A stretch of DNA of 64,000 bases from CAVZAB01 sp963773155 (lineage in GTDB: Bacteria; Pseudomonadota; Alphaproteobacteria; Rhizobiales; Beijerinckiaceae). The position numbers and the translations under genes are program-made. Numbering within the stretch: the first letter of the stretch is position 1; every line of letters begins with the position of its first letter. Where the stretch lies: the NCBI GenBank assembly GCA_963773155.1, contig CAVZAB010000010.1, positions 297,096-361,095 of the forward strand, given 5' to 3'. Positions 15,865-26,400 of the stretch are shown here, piece after piece. A model generated the notes under the pieces. The model made no database searches. It had not been told where the DNA came from and saw only the letters and a program-made list of their open reading frames with translations.

Positions 15865-17802
15865 TTAGGCAGCCCGGATGTTGCTGTCGTGCAATTGCTC
15901 GAAGAACGGCTGCAACAGGGCGTCGCCGGTGACGCTTCCGCCGATCAGCGGGCCTTGCACACGGGTGCAACCGTGGGCGCGCAGGAAACTCAACTGAGCC
16001 TCCGTCTCGACCGCCTCCGCCATCGATTCCAAGCCGAGATCCGCAGCAAGCCTGAGGAGCGCCCTGACAATGATGGCATTCTCCTGGCGGGTCTCGAGGC
16101 CGGCGATCAGCGCGCGCCCGAGCTTGATGCGACGGATCGGCAAATTCAAGAGGGATTCCAGCGAGCCGGTGTTGAGCCCGAAATCGTCGAGGGTGAGCGA
16201 AATGCCGGCCTCGACCAGGCTCGTCAGTACCAGCCTGGCCGCCTCAATGTCGCCTGACTTCGGGTCGCCGAGTTCGACTTCGAGGCGGCCGGCCGGCAGC
16301 CCTGCTGCGCTGAGCGCCCGCATCATGGCAAGGCTCGCGGCCTGGCTGCGCAAAAGCGACAACGGAAAATTGACGGCGACGCCGACGTCGTGCGGCCAGC
16401 CCGCGGCGGCCCGGCAGGCCTCGCCGACCAGGAACTCGCCGAGTTCGAAGACCATCCCCGTTTCCTCGGCAATCGGCATGAATTGATCGGCAGCAATCTC
16501 GCCACGGCTCGGGTGGATCCATTTGAGCACAGCTTCGCGACAGGCGACGCGGTTTGGGGCGAGCGCCAGAACGGGTTTGTAGTGAAGGGCGAACTCGCCA
16601 TTGCGCAAGGCGCTGCGCAGGTCGTTCTCGATCGCCCGCCGGTCGAGAATTTGTCTGTTGTCCTGGGCCTCGAAAAATCGGAACGATCCCTTGCCTTCGC
16701 GCTTAGCGAGATAGAGTGCGGTGTCGGCATTGCGCATGAGGACTTCTGCGCGACTGCCATTGGCTGGCGCCAGTGCGATCCCGATGCTGACCCTTGTGAA
16801 CAGGCGGGCGCCACCGACGACGAAGGGGCCGGAAAACGACCGGACAATACGCTCGGCAAAAACCAAAGCGTCCTCGGGCCGGATAACGCCGACTTCGATC
16901 AGCGCAAATTCGTCGCCGCCGAGCCGCGCTACCGTGTCGGCCGCCCTGACGCAGCCCATCAGCCGTTCGGCCACCTGGATCAGCATCTCATCGCCGGCGG
17001 CATGCCCGTGTTGGTCGTTCACAGCCTTAAAATCGTCGAGATCAATATAAAATACGGCAAAACCGTCGCCGCGTTCGAGCCGGCGAACGGCAGCGCCGAT
17101 CCTCTCGTCGAAGGCAAGCCGGTTTGGCAGGTTGGTCAGCGAATCCTTGCGGGCGACGCGTTCGGCCGAATATTGCTCGGTCAGCCGGCGGGCGAATTGC
17201 ACCCCATGACTGACGACGGCGCGGGTGAGAATGAAGGTGTAGATGACCAGAAGGAAGGCGACCAGCCAATAGATGTGATCGGCGCTACGCAGAACTGCGA
17301 TGCTTTCACCGACGAATATCGGGACCATGAAGGCCATCGCCGCGGCGGGTATGCTCGCCAGCACAAAAGCGCCGCTGCATAGGAAACCGATATAAAGACA
17401 GGTTATCAGCATCTGCCCGCCGGGGTCGGCATGGCTGAAGAAGAAAATCGGCACGCTTCCCCACAGACAGCCGAGCAGGAAGCAATTGCCGATCACCCGC
17501 CGCATCGACCGTTTCGAAACATAGCGCGCCGCAACGCCCGTGGCACTATCGCGCAAATAGATATAGGCGGCGTAGGAAACGACGATAAAGGCCCAGAGAA
17601 GGATGCCGAACCGCGCCGGTGTCGCATAGAGTGGCGCGACCAGAATGATCGCGATGCATACATTGGCAACCATGGTGCCCCGGGTATAGCGCCCGAGCGC
17701 CGCGATCTGCTCAGCCCTGACGCGACCGGCATCGTTCTCAGCAATCTCGGGTCCACCAAAAACTGTGAGATCGCCAGACAACAGACGTTCCAAATGCGCC
17801 AC
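15865..17802 (-). CDS. Membrane GGDEF-EAL protein with intact GGDEF and degenerate EAL domain
   Basis: Signalling protein of 645 residues. About six hydrophobic segments lie in residues 40-210. The GGDEF domain spans roughly 220-380 and has an intact signature (ARLGGDEFALIE). An RAAD inhibitory site lies exactly five residues before it, so diguanylate cyclase activity with c-di-GMP feedback is plausible. The C-terminal EAL domain is degenerate: EAV replaces EAL, the asparagine motif reads VNFPL, DDFG is kept but is followed by LNTGS, and the usual KID is KLG, losing a metal-binding Asp. It probably binds c-di-GMP poorly or not at all. Transcription is convergent with the epimerase gene. Confidence 0.9.
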   Translation of the reverse strand: MAHLERLLSGDLTVFGGPEIAENDAGRVRAEQIAALGRYTRGTMVANVCIAIILVAPLYATPARFGILLWAFIVVSYAAYIYLRDSATGVAARYVSKRSMRRVIGNCFLLGCLWGSVPIFFFSHADPGGQMLITCLYIGFLCSGAFVLASIPAAAMAFMVPIFVGESIAVLRSADHIYWLVAFLLVIYTFILTRAVVSHGVQFARRLTEQYSAERVARKDSLTNLPNRLAFDERIGAAVRRLERGDGFAVFYIDLDDFKAVNDQHGHAAGDEMLIQVAERLMGCVRAADTVARLGGDEFALIEVGVIRPEDALVFAERIVRSFSGPFVVGGARLFTRVSIGIALAPANGSRAEVLMRNADTALYLAKREGKGSFRFFEAQDNRQILDRRAIENDLRSALRNGEFALHYKPVLALAPNRVACREAVLKWIHPSRGEIAADQFMPIAEETGMVFELGEFLVGEACRAAAGWPHDVGVAVNFPLSLLRSQAASLAMMRALSAAGLPAGRLEVELGDPKSGDIEAARLVLTSLVEAGISLTLDDFGLNTGSLESLLNLPIRRIKLGRALIAGLETRQENAIIVRALLRLAADLGLESMAEAVETEAQLSFLRAHGCTRVQGPLIGGSVTGDALLQPFFEQLHDSNIRAA

Positions 17803-17986
17803 CAGTCCCCCGTTAATTTGCCGGCAACCATCCGGCCTAATGTCTCAACCGGGCCAGACTGGAGGCGGAGGCTTGCGTTAGGGTAAATACTGCTCCGGCC
17901 ACGCGCGTCATCGTTTGGGCTGGGGAAGGAGCAGCTAAGGAATTGTCTAAAAACGCATATAATCGGCGATGCCTACCGGCACCGGC

Positions 17987-18697
17987 TCAGCGCGCGCCGC
18001 CATCGATATCGAGGAGCGCGCCGGTTGCAAAGCCGTTGCTGATTAGAAACAGGACGGCCGCGGCAATCTCGGCCGGTCGGCCGGTCCTGCCGACGGGCAG
18101 CTTGGCGCCGGCCCCTGCAAACATGCCATTGCGCGCCTCCGGCGCCATCCAATCATAGGCCGGCGTATCGACCATGCCGGGCGAGACGACATTCACCCGC
18201 AGCGGTGCGAGCTCCTTGGCTAGGGTCTGAGCCCATTGGGTTATCGCACCGTTGACCGCGGCAAGCCCGGAGGTCCCTGGGAAGCCCACCCGCGAAGCGG
18301 CGCCGGCCAGCATGGTCATTGATCCGTCCCGGCGCAGGCTCGCCAGTGCCTGTTGGGCGCACAGGAAATAGCCGAACATCTTGCCCTCGAAGGCGCGTCG
18401 CAATTGCGTGAGGGAAAGGTCCTTGAAGGCCCCCCAGGCCGGATCGCTGGACGCGGCAAGGACCAGATGGTCGAACCGGCCGAGGGCTGCGAACATTTTG
18501 GCGACGGCAGGCGGATCGGTGAAGTCGAGGGCGAAGGTCTCAACGGCAAAATCGAGCGAACTGGCAGCCTTCGCAAGCCGGTCAGGCCCGCGGGCGGCGA
18601 GTGTGACACGGTAGCCTTGCCGCACGGCATGCGCGGCACAGGCAAGCCCGATGCCGCTCGACCCGCCAATGATGAGGATCTTCTCCGCCACGGCCAT
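17987..18697 (-). CDS. SDR-family protein lacking the usual catalytic Tyr/Lys
   Basis: Short-chain dehydrogenase fold of 236 residues. It has cofactor motif IIGGSSGIG, LVLAASS in place of NNAG, and the C-terminal VNVVSPGMVDTPAYDW and ALLDIDGGAR. The normal YxxxK is replaced by AAVNGAI, so the classical mechanism is missing. A known divergent SDR subgroup has the same AxxNGA pattern. ATG 18697 is preferred, with a G-rich stretch just upstream; ATG 18715 is an alternative. Function unknown. Confidence 0.75.
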   Translation of the reverse strand: MAVAEKILIIGGSSGIGLACAAHAVRQGYRVTLAARGPDRLAKAASSLDFAVETFALDFTDPPAVAKMFAALGRFDHLVLAASSDPAWGAFKDLSLTQLRRAFEGKMFGYFLCAQQALASLRRDGSMTMLAGAASRVGFPGTSGLAAVNGAITQWAQTLAKELAPLRVNVVSPGMVDTPAYDWMAPEARNGMFAGAGAKLPVGRTGRPAEIAAAVLFLISNGFATGALLDIDGGAR

Positions 18698-18779
18698 TTT
18701 CTGCCCGCCCCGCATCGCCCGTTGCCGATCCCTGTACGATAGCGGTACTCGTGAGATTGTCTAATTCGATTATTCCTTT

Positions 18780-19010
18780 AGGATGGTTCCTGGTTTTGCC
18801 GGCGGGCGGCGATTTCGTCGGTGCCATCGACGACGCGCTTGCCGGCATCGGCCGGACCCGGCGGGTCGCAGCCGAATTTCCTGCCGGTCCCGCCGTTGGT
18901 CGATTACTATCCGGTTTCGCCGCCGACCTTCAGATTTCGGGACTTGCTCTGCTGGCATCCCCGGCCGCATCATGATCGTGGCAGTCAATGGCCGCGCGAA
19001 GTCTCGGCGC
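18780..19010 (+). pseudogene. Remnant of a LysR-type regulator C-terminus
   Basis: Two frames together give the end of a LysR effector domain: FVGAIDDALAGIGRTRRVA, then NFLPVPPLVD and finally RDLLCWHPRPHHDRGSQW. LysR proteins end in a similar LxWHxRxxxDPxxxWLRE pattern. The N-terminal HTH half is absent. It is a decayed fragment in front of rhaM. Confidence 0.4.
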
Positions 19011-19077
19011 CGCCCTCGGCGATGGCGAGATGGCGGGCGAACCGCACGGCGAGCGCCGGCGCAAAAGGGACGGCAGA

Positions 19078-19405
19078 ATGCAACGCCTTGCCTTCAAAAT
19101 GTTTCTCAATCCTGGTTGCGCCGAAGAATATGCCCGCCGGCACGATAGGATCTGGCCGCAACTGCAGGCGCTGCTCACCGAAGCGGGAAATCGGCAATTA
19201 TTCGATCTATCTCGATCCCGAGAGCAATAGTCTGTTTGCCTATCTGGAAAGGCACGAGGACCATCAGATGGACCGCTTACCGGGACATCCGTTGATGCGG
19301 CAATGGTGGGACTACATGCGCGACATCATGCGCACCCACCCGGACGGGGCGCCGGTCGTTGTCGAGCTTATGCCGATGTTCCACCTTCAGGGCGCGGCGG
19401 GCTGA
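19078..19405 (+). CDS. rhaM: L-rhamnose mutarotase, one frameshift
   Basis: Interconverts the alpha and beta anomers of L-rhamnose. The protein starts MQRLAFKMFLNPGCAEEYAR and RHDRIWPQLQALL, then shifts frame at about 19187-19192 and continues GNYSIYLDPESNSLFAYLE, QWWDYMRDIM and VVELMPMFHL to TGA 19405. These cover the family's usual ~104 residues, including the catalytic His (RRHDRIWP) and the tandem Trp (WW). The shift is one extra A in GGGAAATCGG; with GGGAATCGG the frame gives EAGIGNYSIYL. The gene is probably intact in the organism. No other rhamnose genes are visible, so its context is unusual. Confidence 0.8.
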
Positions 19406-19596
19406 GCAATCCAAGTTACTTGTGGAATTGATATAAAGATTTGATTTAACCAATTGCCGAGCTCTGCCTAGTCTGCACTGAGTTCCAGGCTGCGCAAGCT
19501 CAGAGATATTGAGTGCACGCCCTGTCACGCCGGATCTCCCGCGCTAGTTAAGTCGGGGACTGATTCGAGAATCCGTCAAGCCTACGAGGAGAGCCG

Positions 19597-20052
19597 ATGC
19601 TGGAACTTAGGGTCAATGGCATTGTTCATCGGCTTGATGTCGATCCCGAAATGCCGCTGCTTTGGGTGCTGCGGGATATTTTGAACCTCACCGGCACCAA
19701 GTATGGCTGTGGTATGGCCTTGTGTGGCGCCTGCACCGTCCACCTCGACGGCGAGCCGGTGCGTTCCTGCCAATTGCCGGTGGCCGAGGTTGCGCAAAGG
19801 TCGATCACCACGATCGAGGCGGTTGACGGCCGCGTCGCGCTGGCCGTCCAGCAGGCCTGGCAGCAATTGGACGTCGTCCAGTGCGGTTATTGCCAATCCG
19901 GCCAGATCATGGCGGCGATCGGTCTTTTGGCGGCCAATGCCAAGCCCAGCGACACCGAGATCGATGCGGCAATGGACGGCAATGTCTGCCGTTGCGCGAC
20001 TTATCTACGCATTCGCGCCGCTATTCACGCCGCGGCAAAAAATCTCGCCTGA
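19597..20052 (+). CDS. (2Fe-2S)-binding subunit of a molybdenum hydroxylase (isoquinoline 1-oxidoreductase alpha type)
   Basis: Electron-transfer subunit of 151 residues. A plant-type [2Fe-2S] domain (CGMALCGACTVHLDG) is followed by the helical second-cluster domain (CGYCQSGQIMAA and CRCATY). It belongs with the molybdopterin subunit encoded 17 bp downstream; together they would hydroxylate an N-heterocycle or oxidise an aldehyde. AGGAGAG gives a strong ribosome site before ATG 19597. The length matches IorA-type small subunits. Confidence 0.9.
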   Translation: MLELRVNGIVHRLDVDPEMPLLWVLRDILNLTGTKYGCGMALCGACTVHLDGEPVRSCQLPVAEVAQRSITTIEAVDGRVALAVQQAWQQLDVVQCGYCQSGQIMAAIGLLAANAKPSDTEIDAAMDGNVCRCATYLRIRAAIHAAAKNLA

Positions 20053-20068
20053 GCGAGGGAGACGCTTG

Positions 20069-22261
20069 ATGCTGTTTGTTCCAAGGCCGATGTCGCTACA
20101 CACGCCACATGCCTCGCGGCGCGCCTTTCTGCAGGGATCGGCGGCGAGCGCGGGCTTTTTCGTGATCGCCACGTCGCTCGATTGGGGTCGCCTCGCGCAT
20201 GCCGCGGAAGCGGCCGACTTCCCGATGCCAAATGCCTTTGTCCGGATTTCCGCCGACGATAGCGTCACGGTCATCATCAAGCACCTCGAGATGGGCCAGG
20301 GGGTGACGACCGGCCTCGCGACAATCGTCGCCGAGGAACTCGATGCCACATGGGCGCAGATGCGGGTGCAATTCGCACCGGCCAATGCCTTACTCTACAA
20401 CAATCTGATGTTCGGCCCGATCCAGGGAACCGGCGGCTCCACCTCGACCGCCAACAGCTGGATGCAATTGCGGCGCGCCGGGGCCGCGGCCCGGGCGATG
20501 TTGGTCGCGGCAGCGGCCGCCAGATGGCAGGTGCCGCCGGACGAGATACAGGTGACCGATGGTACGCTCAGTCATAGCTCAGGAAAAAGCGCTCGCTTCG
20601 GCGCATTGGCCGCCGACGCCATGCACCAGCCTGTTCCCAGCGAGGTGACCTTGAAACGGCCGGATCAGTTCAAGCTGATCGGCACACGGCTGGCGCGGCT
20701 CGATACGCCGGCGAAAACGACGGGTCAGGCCGAATTTTCGCTTGATGTCCGCCGCCCCGGCATGAAGACAGCGCTACTGGCGCGTGCTCCGCGTTTCGGC
20801 GGCCGTGTCAAAAGCTTCGATTCGACTGCCGCTCGCGCCGTCAAGGGCGTCATCGACGTGATCGGCCTGGAACACGGCGTCGCAGTCATCGCCGATACGA
20901 CCTGGGCCGCCCTGCGCGGCCGCGACGCGCTTTCGGTGACCTGGGACGACAGCGCTGCCGAGCGGCGATCTTCGAGCGAAATCCTTAGCGACTATCGGAC
21001 CAAGGCCGCAAGTCCCGGCACGCTTGCCATGCGGCGGGGTGAGCCGGAGGCCGCCATGCAGCGCGCCGCGCGGATCGTCGAGGCGGAGTTCACCTTTCCC
21101 TATCTCGCGCACGCGCCGATGGAGCCGCTCAATTGCGTGATCGATCAACGCGATGACGGCACCTGCGACGTGTGGGCGGGCGCCCAGCTGCCAACCGTCG
21201 AGCAAATGACGGTTGGCAAGATACTCGGCCTCACACCGGAAAAGGTCAGACTGCACACGGTGTGGGCGGGCGGATCCTTCGGCCGAAGGGCCACGCCCAA
21301 CGCCGATTATTTCATCGAGGCGGCGAGCATCGTCAAAGGAATTGGCGGCCGCTATCCGCTGCATTTCGTCTACAGCCGCGAAGACGACATCCGCGGCGGC
21401 CGCTACCGGCCGATGTTCTACCACAAGATCAAAGCCGGCCTCGATGCCGACGGCCGCCTGATCGCCTGGCAGCAAAGGCTGGTCGGCCAGTCCTTCATGA
21501 TCGGATCGCCCTTCGAATTCCTGGTCAAAGATGGCCTCGATCCCACCGCCGTCGAGGGCGCCGCGGACATGCCCTATGCCATTCCGGCCTTAGAAGTCGA
21601 CTGGCACAATGTCGTGTCGCCGGTGACCACCTTGTGGTGGCGCTCGGTCGGCCACACCCATACGGCCCAGGCTGTCGAAGTGATGATTGATGAACTGGCG
21701 CATGCTGCGGGCAAGGATCCGCTCGCCTTCCGGTTGGCGCTGTTGACGGACCGGCCGCGCCACCAAGCCGTTCTCAGGCTGGCAGGGGAGAAATCCGGCT
21801 ATGGCGAAACGCTACCGGCCGGGCGCGGGCGCGGCATTGCCGTGCATGAAAGTTTCGACACCTATGTCGCCATGGTCGCCGATGTGACGGCCGGCCTCGA
21901 CGGGGTCAAAGTTGAGCGGCTTGTGGTCGCCGTCGATTGCGGCATTGTCATCAACCCCGACATTGTCGTGGCGCAAATCGAGGGCGGTGCGGGCTTCGCA
22001 CTTGGCGCTGCCCTGCGCAATCGCATCACGCTCACCGAGGGGATTGTCGACCAGTCGAATTTCGACACTTACGAGCCGCTGCGCCTATCCGACATGCCCA
22101 AGGTCGAGGTCCATATCGTGAAATCCGAGGCGGCGCCAACCGGCATCGGCGAGCCCGGCGTCCCGCCCGTGGCACCAGCCGTCGCCAATGCGATTTTCGC
22201 TGCAACCGGCAAGCGCCTGCGCTCGCTGCCCTTCGACTTCACCCAATTGCGTGGGACCTGA
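20069..22261 (+). CDS. Molybdopterin-binding hydroxylase large subunit (IorB / aldehyde dehydrogenase type), Tat-exported
   Basis: Catalytic subunit of 730 residues of the xanthine-oxidase family. The N-terminus has a twin-arginine signal (SRRAFLQGSAASAG then hydrophobic FFVIA), so export across the inner membrane with the small subunit is likely. Molybdenum-cofactor regions visible are HLEMGQGVTTGLA, GTGGSTSTANSW, WAGGSFGRRA, WWRSVGHTHTAQAVE and the catalytic-Glu loop GIGEPGVPPVAPA. ATG 20069 follows GAGGGAG at good distance; an internal ATG at 20090 would also keep the Tat motif. The substrate is unknown. The RND pump genes follow after 75 bp and may share the transcript. Confidence 0.9.
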   Translation: MLFVPRPMSLHTPHASRRAFLQGSAASAGFFVIATSLDWGRLAHAAEAADFPMPNAFVRISADDSVTVIIKHLEMGQGVTTGLATIVAEELDATWAQMRVQFAPANALLYNNLMFGPIQGTGGSTSTANSWMQLRRAGAAARAMLVAAAAARWQVPPDEIQVTDGTLSHSSGKSARFGALAADAMHQPVPSEVTLKRPDQFKLIGTRLARLDTPAKTTGQAEFSLDVRRPGMKTALLARAPRFGGRVKSFDSTAARAVKGVIDVIGLEHGVAVIADTTWAALRGRDALSVTWDDSAAERRSSSEILSDYRTKAASPGTLAMRRGEPEAAMQRAARIVEAEFTFPYLAHAPMEPLNCVIDQRDDGTCDVWAGAQLPTVEQMTVGKILGLTPEKVRLHTVWAGGSFGRRATPNADYFIEAASIVKGIGGRYPLHFVYSREDDIRGGRYRPMFYHKIKAGLDADGRLIAWQQRLVGQSFMIGSPFEFLVKDGLDPTAVEGAADMPYAIPALEVDWHNVVSPVTTLWWRSVGHTHTAQAVEVMIDELAHAAGKDPLAFRLALLTDRPRHQAVLRLAGEKSGYGETLPAGRGRGIAVHESFDTYVAMVADVTAGLDGVKVERLVVAVDCGIVINPDIVVAQIEGGAGFALGAALRNRITLTEGIVDQSNFDTYEPLRLSDMPKVEVHIVKSEAAPTGIGEPGVPPVAPAVANAIFAATGKRLRSLPFDFTQLRGT

Positions 22262-22336
22262 GTGTTCCGAGCGCCTTGCACCCGTCCGGCTTGCCCCACG
22301 CTCGCAGCATGCCGGCGGTCTACCCCATGGAGACAC

Positions 22337-23464
22337 ATGCCCTCCGCGCCGCTCACGCTTCGACTGATTGTAACCTACCTCTTGCTCGCGACGGGCGCCC
22401 AGGCGCAGACGGCCGGCGGCCCGCCAGCCGTCACCGTCGCCAAGCCGATCGTCAAGCCGGTCGAGGAGGTCGACGAATATACCGGCCGTTTTGATGCGAT
22501 CGATACAGTCGACATTCGCCCGCGCGTGACCGGCTTTATCGACCGGGTGGCGTTCAAGGACGGCGTCATTGTCGAGAAGGGCGACCTCCTTTTCGTCATC
22601 GACAAGCGGCCCTATGTTCTGCAGGTCGAACAGGATCAGGCCGCCTTGTCGACGGCCAAGACACAACTCGAATTCGCCACCCTTGATTTCGATCGGGCCG
22701 AGGCGCTCCGCAAGACCGGCAATATCACCGATCAGGCCTTCGACCAGCGTCGCCAAGTCTTCAACGTTGCCAAGGCGGCGGTCGACCGCGTACAAAGCGC
22801 GCTGCGCCGCTCCGAACTTGACCTGGAATTTACCGAGGTGCGGGCGCCGCTGCGCGGGCGCATCGGCCGGCGTCTGGTCTCGGAGGGCAATCTGGTCGAG
22901 GCCAATCAGACCTTGCTCGCCTCGATTGTCTCGCTCGACCCGATCCAATTTTATTTCGACGTCGACGAGCGGTCCTATCTCGATTACCAGCGCAATGCCC
23001 GGATCAGCGACCAGGGCTCGACGGGAGCCGTGCCGTTTGCGGTCAAGATCGCTCTCAGCAACGAAAAGACCGCGACGCATTCCGGCCGGCTCGACTTTGT
23101 CAACAACCGCGTTGATCAGGCGAGCGGCACCATCCAGGCTCGCGCCATCATAGCCAATTCCAATTTCCTGATCACGCCCGGCCTGTTCGGTCGGATCGAA
23201 ATTCCAGGCTCGCCGCGCTATTCCGCGGTGCTGGTGCCGGACGAGGCGATCGCCAATGATCAAGACCGCAAAATCGTCTATACGGTCGCAGAAGACGGCA
23301 CGGTCGGCGCGCGGCCGGTGCGCATCGGCCCCAGAATCGACGGCTACCGAGTTGTGCGGGACGGCTTGACCGGCGATGAAACGCTGATCATTGCGGGCCT
23401 GCAGCGAGCCCGTCCCGGCGCCAAAGTTTCACCGCAAATGACCACCTTGCCAAGCGCACGCTAG
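22337..23464 (+). CDS. RND efflux periplasmic adaptor (membrane fusion protein)
   Basis: HlyD/AcrA-type adaptor of 375 residues linking an inner-membrane RND pump to an outer-membrane channel. A cleavable signal (LIVTYLLLATGAQAQ) is followed by the lipoyl half-motif TGRFDAIDTVDIRPRVTGFI, a coiled-coil hairpin at about 90-165 (LSTAKTQLEFATLDFDRAEA), the second lipoyl half (FTEVRAPLRGRIGRR) and beta-barrel and membrane-proximal domains. No lipobox Cys is visible. ATG 22337 has GGAGA upstream. The pump gene follows after 19 bp. Confidence 0.9.
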   Translation: MPSAPLTLRLIVTYLLLATGAQAQTAGGPPAVTVAKPIVKPVEEVDEYTGRFDAIDTVDIRPRVTGFIDRVAFKDGVIVEKGDLLFVIDKRPYVLQVEQDQAALSTAKTQLEFATLDFDRAEALRKTGNITDQAFDQRRQVFNVAKAAVDRVQSALRRSELDLEFTEVRAPLRGRIGRRLVSEGNLVEANQTLLASIVSLDPIQFYFDVDERSYLDYQRNARISDQGSTGAVPFAVKIALSNEKTATHSGRLDFVNNRVDQASGTIQARAIIANSNFLITPGLFGRIEIPGSPRYSAVLVPDEAIANDQDRKIVYTVAEDGTVGARPVRIGPRIDGYRVVRDGLTGDETLIIAGLQRARPGAKVSPQMTTLPSAR

Positions 23465-23483
23465 CCGGCTGAAAGCTTCCCCG

Positions 23484-26400
23484 ATGAAATTCGCGCATTT
23501 CTTCGTCGACCGTCCGGTTTTCGCCAGCGTTCTGTCGATCATTCTGGTCATCCTCGGCGGCCTCGCCTTCTTCAACCTGCCGGTCGCCGAATATCCGGAC
23601 ATTGCGCCACCGACAATCGTTGTTCGCGCGACCTATCCCGGCGCCAATGCGGAAACGGTCGCGGCAACCGTTGCAACGCCGCTCGAGCAGGAGGTCAATG
23701 GCGTCGAGGACATGATCTACATGTCGTCCTATTCGACCGGCGACGGCTCGATGGGATTGACCATCACCTTCAAGCTCGGGACCGATCTTGATAAGGCGCA
23801 GGTGCTGGTCCAAAACCGCGTTTCGATCGCGGTACCAAGGTTGCCGCAAGAGGTTCAGCGGCTGGGGGTGACCACGCGAAAAGCCTCGCCCGATCTGATG
23901 ATGGTGGTTCACATGCTGTCGCCCGACGACAGTCGCGACCAGTTGTACGTCTCCAACTATGCCCAGTCGAACATCCGAGACGTCCTGCTGCGTCTCGATG
24001 GCGTCGGCGATATCACGCTTTTCGGCGCCCGCGAATATTCGATGCGCATCTGGCTCGACCCGCAGAAGATGAGCGCCTATGGCCTGGCCGGCGGCGACAT
24101 CGTCAAGGCCTTGCAGGAGCAAAATGTGCAAGTCTCCGGCGGGGCGCTCGGTACGCCGCCGGAAGCCGCCGACAATGCCTTCCAGATCACGGTATCGACC
24201 CAGGGGCGGTTCGAGGACATTCGCCAGTTCCGCAACGTCATCGTCAAGGCAACCGACGACGGCCGGCTCGTCCGCCTGTCGGACATCGCGCGGGTGGAAC
24301 TCGGCGCCAAGGATTATGTGACCAATTCCTACTTGAACGGCAAGCCGGCAGTGGCGCTCGCCATTTACCAACGGCCAGGATCGAATGCCCTGCAGGCGGC
24401 CGACGATATAATCGCGACCATGGAGCGACTGAAGCAGGATTTCCCCGAGGGATTGAACTATCGGGTCGTCTATAATCCGACCGAATTCATTTCGGAATCG
24501 GTCAAGGAAGTCTACAGAACTCTTTTCGAGGCGCTGGCACTCGTCGTCCTCGTCGTCATTATATTCCTGCAAAACTGGCGCACCGTGCTGATCCCGCTGG
24601 TCGCCATTCCGGTCTCGCTCATCGCAACCTTCGCGGTCATGGCGATTTTCGGCTTCTCGCTCAACACGCTGTCACTGTTCGGCCTGGTTCTCGCCATCGG
24701 CATTGTCGTCGACGACGCTATCGTCGTGGTCGAGAATGTCGAACGCAACATCGCCGACGGTATGAAGCCGCGCGATGCGGCCCACGAGACCATGGATCAG
24801 GTCGGCGGCGCGGTGATCGCAATTGCGCTCGTGTTGACCGCCGTCTTTGTCCCAACCGCCCTCATCCCCGGCATCAGCGGCCAATTCTACCGGCAATTTG
24901 CGCTGACAATCGCCGCCTCGACGATCATATCGGCGATCAACTCGCTCACCCTTTCGCCCGCCCTTTGCGCTGCCATTCTGAGGCCGCACGCGACCGAGGC
25001 GCCTTTGCGCGCGCCGGGCGTCGGCCTGCTGCGTGGCGCCGCCGCAGGCTTCAACGCCGGTTTCGAAAATGCATCCGTCTTTTATGGCCGGCTGGTTGGC
25101 GCCTTAACGCGCCGCAAGGTCCTGATGCTGTCGGTCTACGGGCTTTTGGCGGCCGCCACGGTCTACATGATCAACCGCGTGCCGACCGGCTTCATACCGC
25201 TGCTCGACCGCGGCTATGCCATTGTTGTCATTCAAACTCCGGACGGTTCGTCGCTCACGCGCACCGACAAGGTGACGCAGGAGGCCGCGTCGATCATTAC
25301 CCAGACGCCGGGCGTCAAGGATGCCGTCACCTTCGTCGGTTTCTCCGGCGCGACGTTCACCAATGCGCCGAATGCCGCTGCCATCTTCGCCCGTTTCAAT
25401 TCCTACCCGAACAGGCTGTCCAATGGCCTCAATGCCGAAAAAATCATCGGGCTTCTCTCCAGCCGGCTGGCATCAATCCAGGATGCCTTCATCTTTGTCG
25501 TCCCGCCGCCGGCGGTGCGCGGCATCGGTAATGCCGGCGGCTTCAAGCTAGAGGTCCAAGACCGCGGCGGTGTTGGCTTAAGGGGCCTGCTTGCCGCGAC
25601 CTACGAATTGATGGGTCGGGCGCGAGCCAATCCGCAGCTTACCGGCGTCTTCACCACTTTCGGCGCCAACACGCCGCAAATCTATCTCGACATCGACCGG
25701 GTCAAGGCACGTATGCTGAATGTGCCGATCAGCAATATTTTCGAGGCTCTGCAGGTCAATCTAGGCTCGGCTTATGCCAACGATTTCAACACGCTCGGAC
25801 GGGTCTACCAAGTCCGCGTTCAGGCCGACGAGCGCTTCCGGATGGAACGCCAGGACATTGCCCGCCTGAAGGTCCGCTCGGCAACCGGCGCCCTCGTCCC
25901 GCTCGGAACCTTGGTCGACATCAAAGATACGGCAGGCCCCGATCTCGTCCAGCGCTACAATCTCTATACCGCCGTGCCGCTGCAGGGCTCGGCCGCGCAT
26001 GGCGTCTCCTCGGGCGAGGCGTTGCAAGAAATGGCCAAACTCGCTGCCGACGTGCTGCCGCCCGGCACCAGTTTCGAATGGACCGAGCTCGCCTACCAGC
26101 AGCAGCAATCCGGCAATACGGCAGCCTACATTTTCGCGCTTTCGGTCCTGTTCGTTTTTCTCGTGCTCGCTGCGCAATACGAGAGCTGGTCACTGCCTCT
26201 GGCCATCATCCTGATCGTACCGATGGGCGTCTTGTCGGCGATGCTCGGCATGAATTGGCGTGGCCTCGACAATAACATTCTGACCCAGATCGGGCTTGTG
26301 GTTCTGGTCGGTCTCGCCGCCAAGAACGCCATTCTGATTGTCGAATTCGCCCGCCAAATCGAGACTACCGAGAGGCTGTCGCCGGTCGATGCCGTGGTCA

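Noticed and set aside
22085..24572. Two ~390-codon minus-strand frames over the RND genes
   Set aside because: Antisense shadows of the adaptor and pump; the plus strand carries the family motifs.
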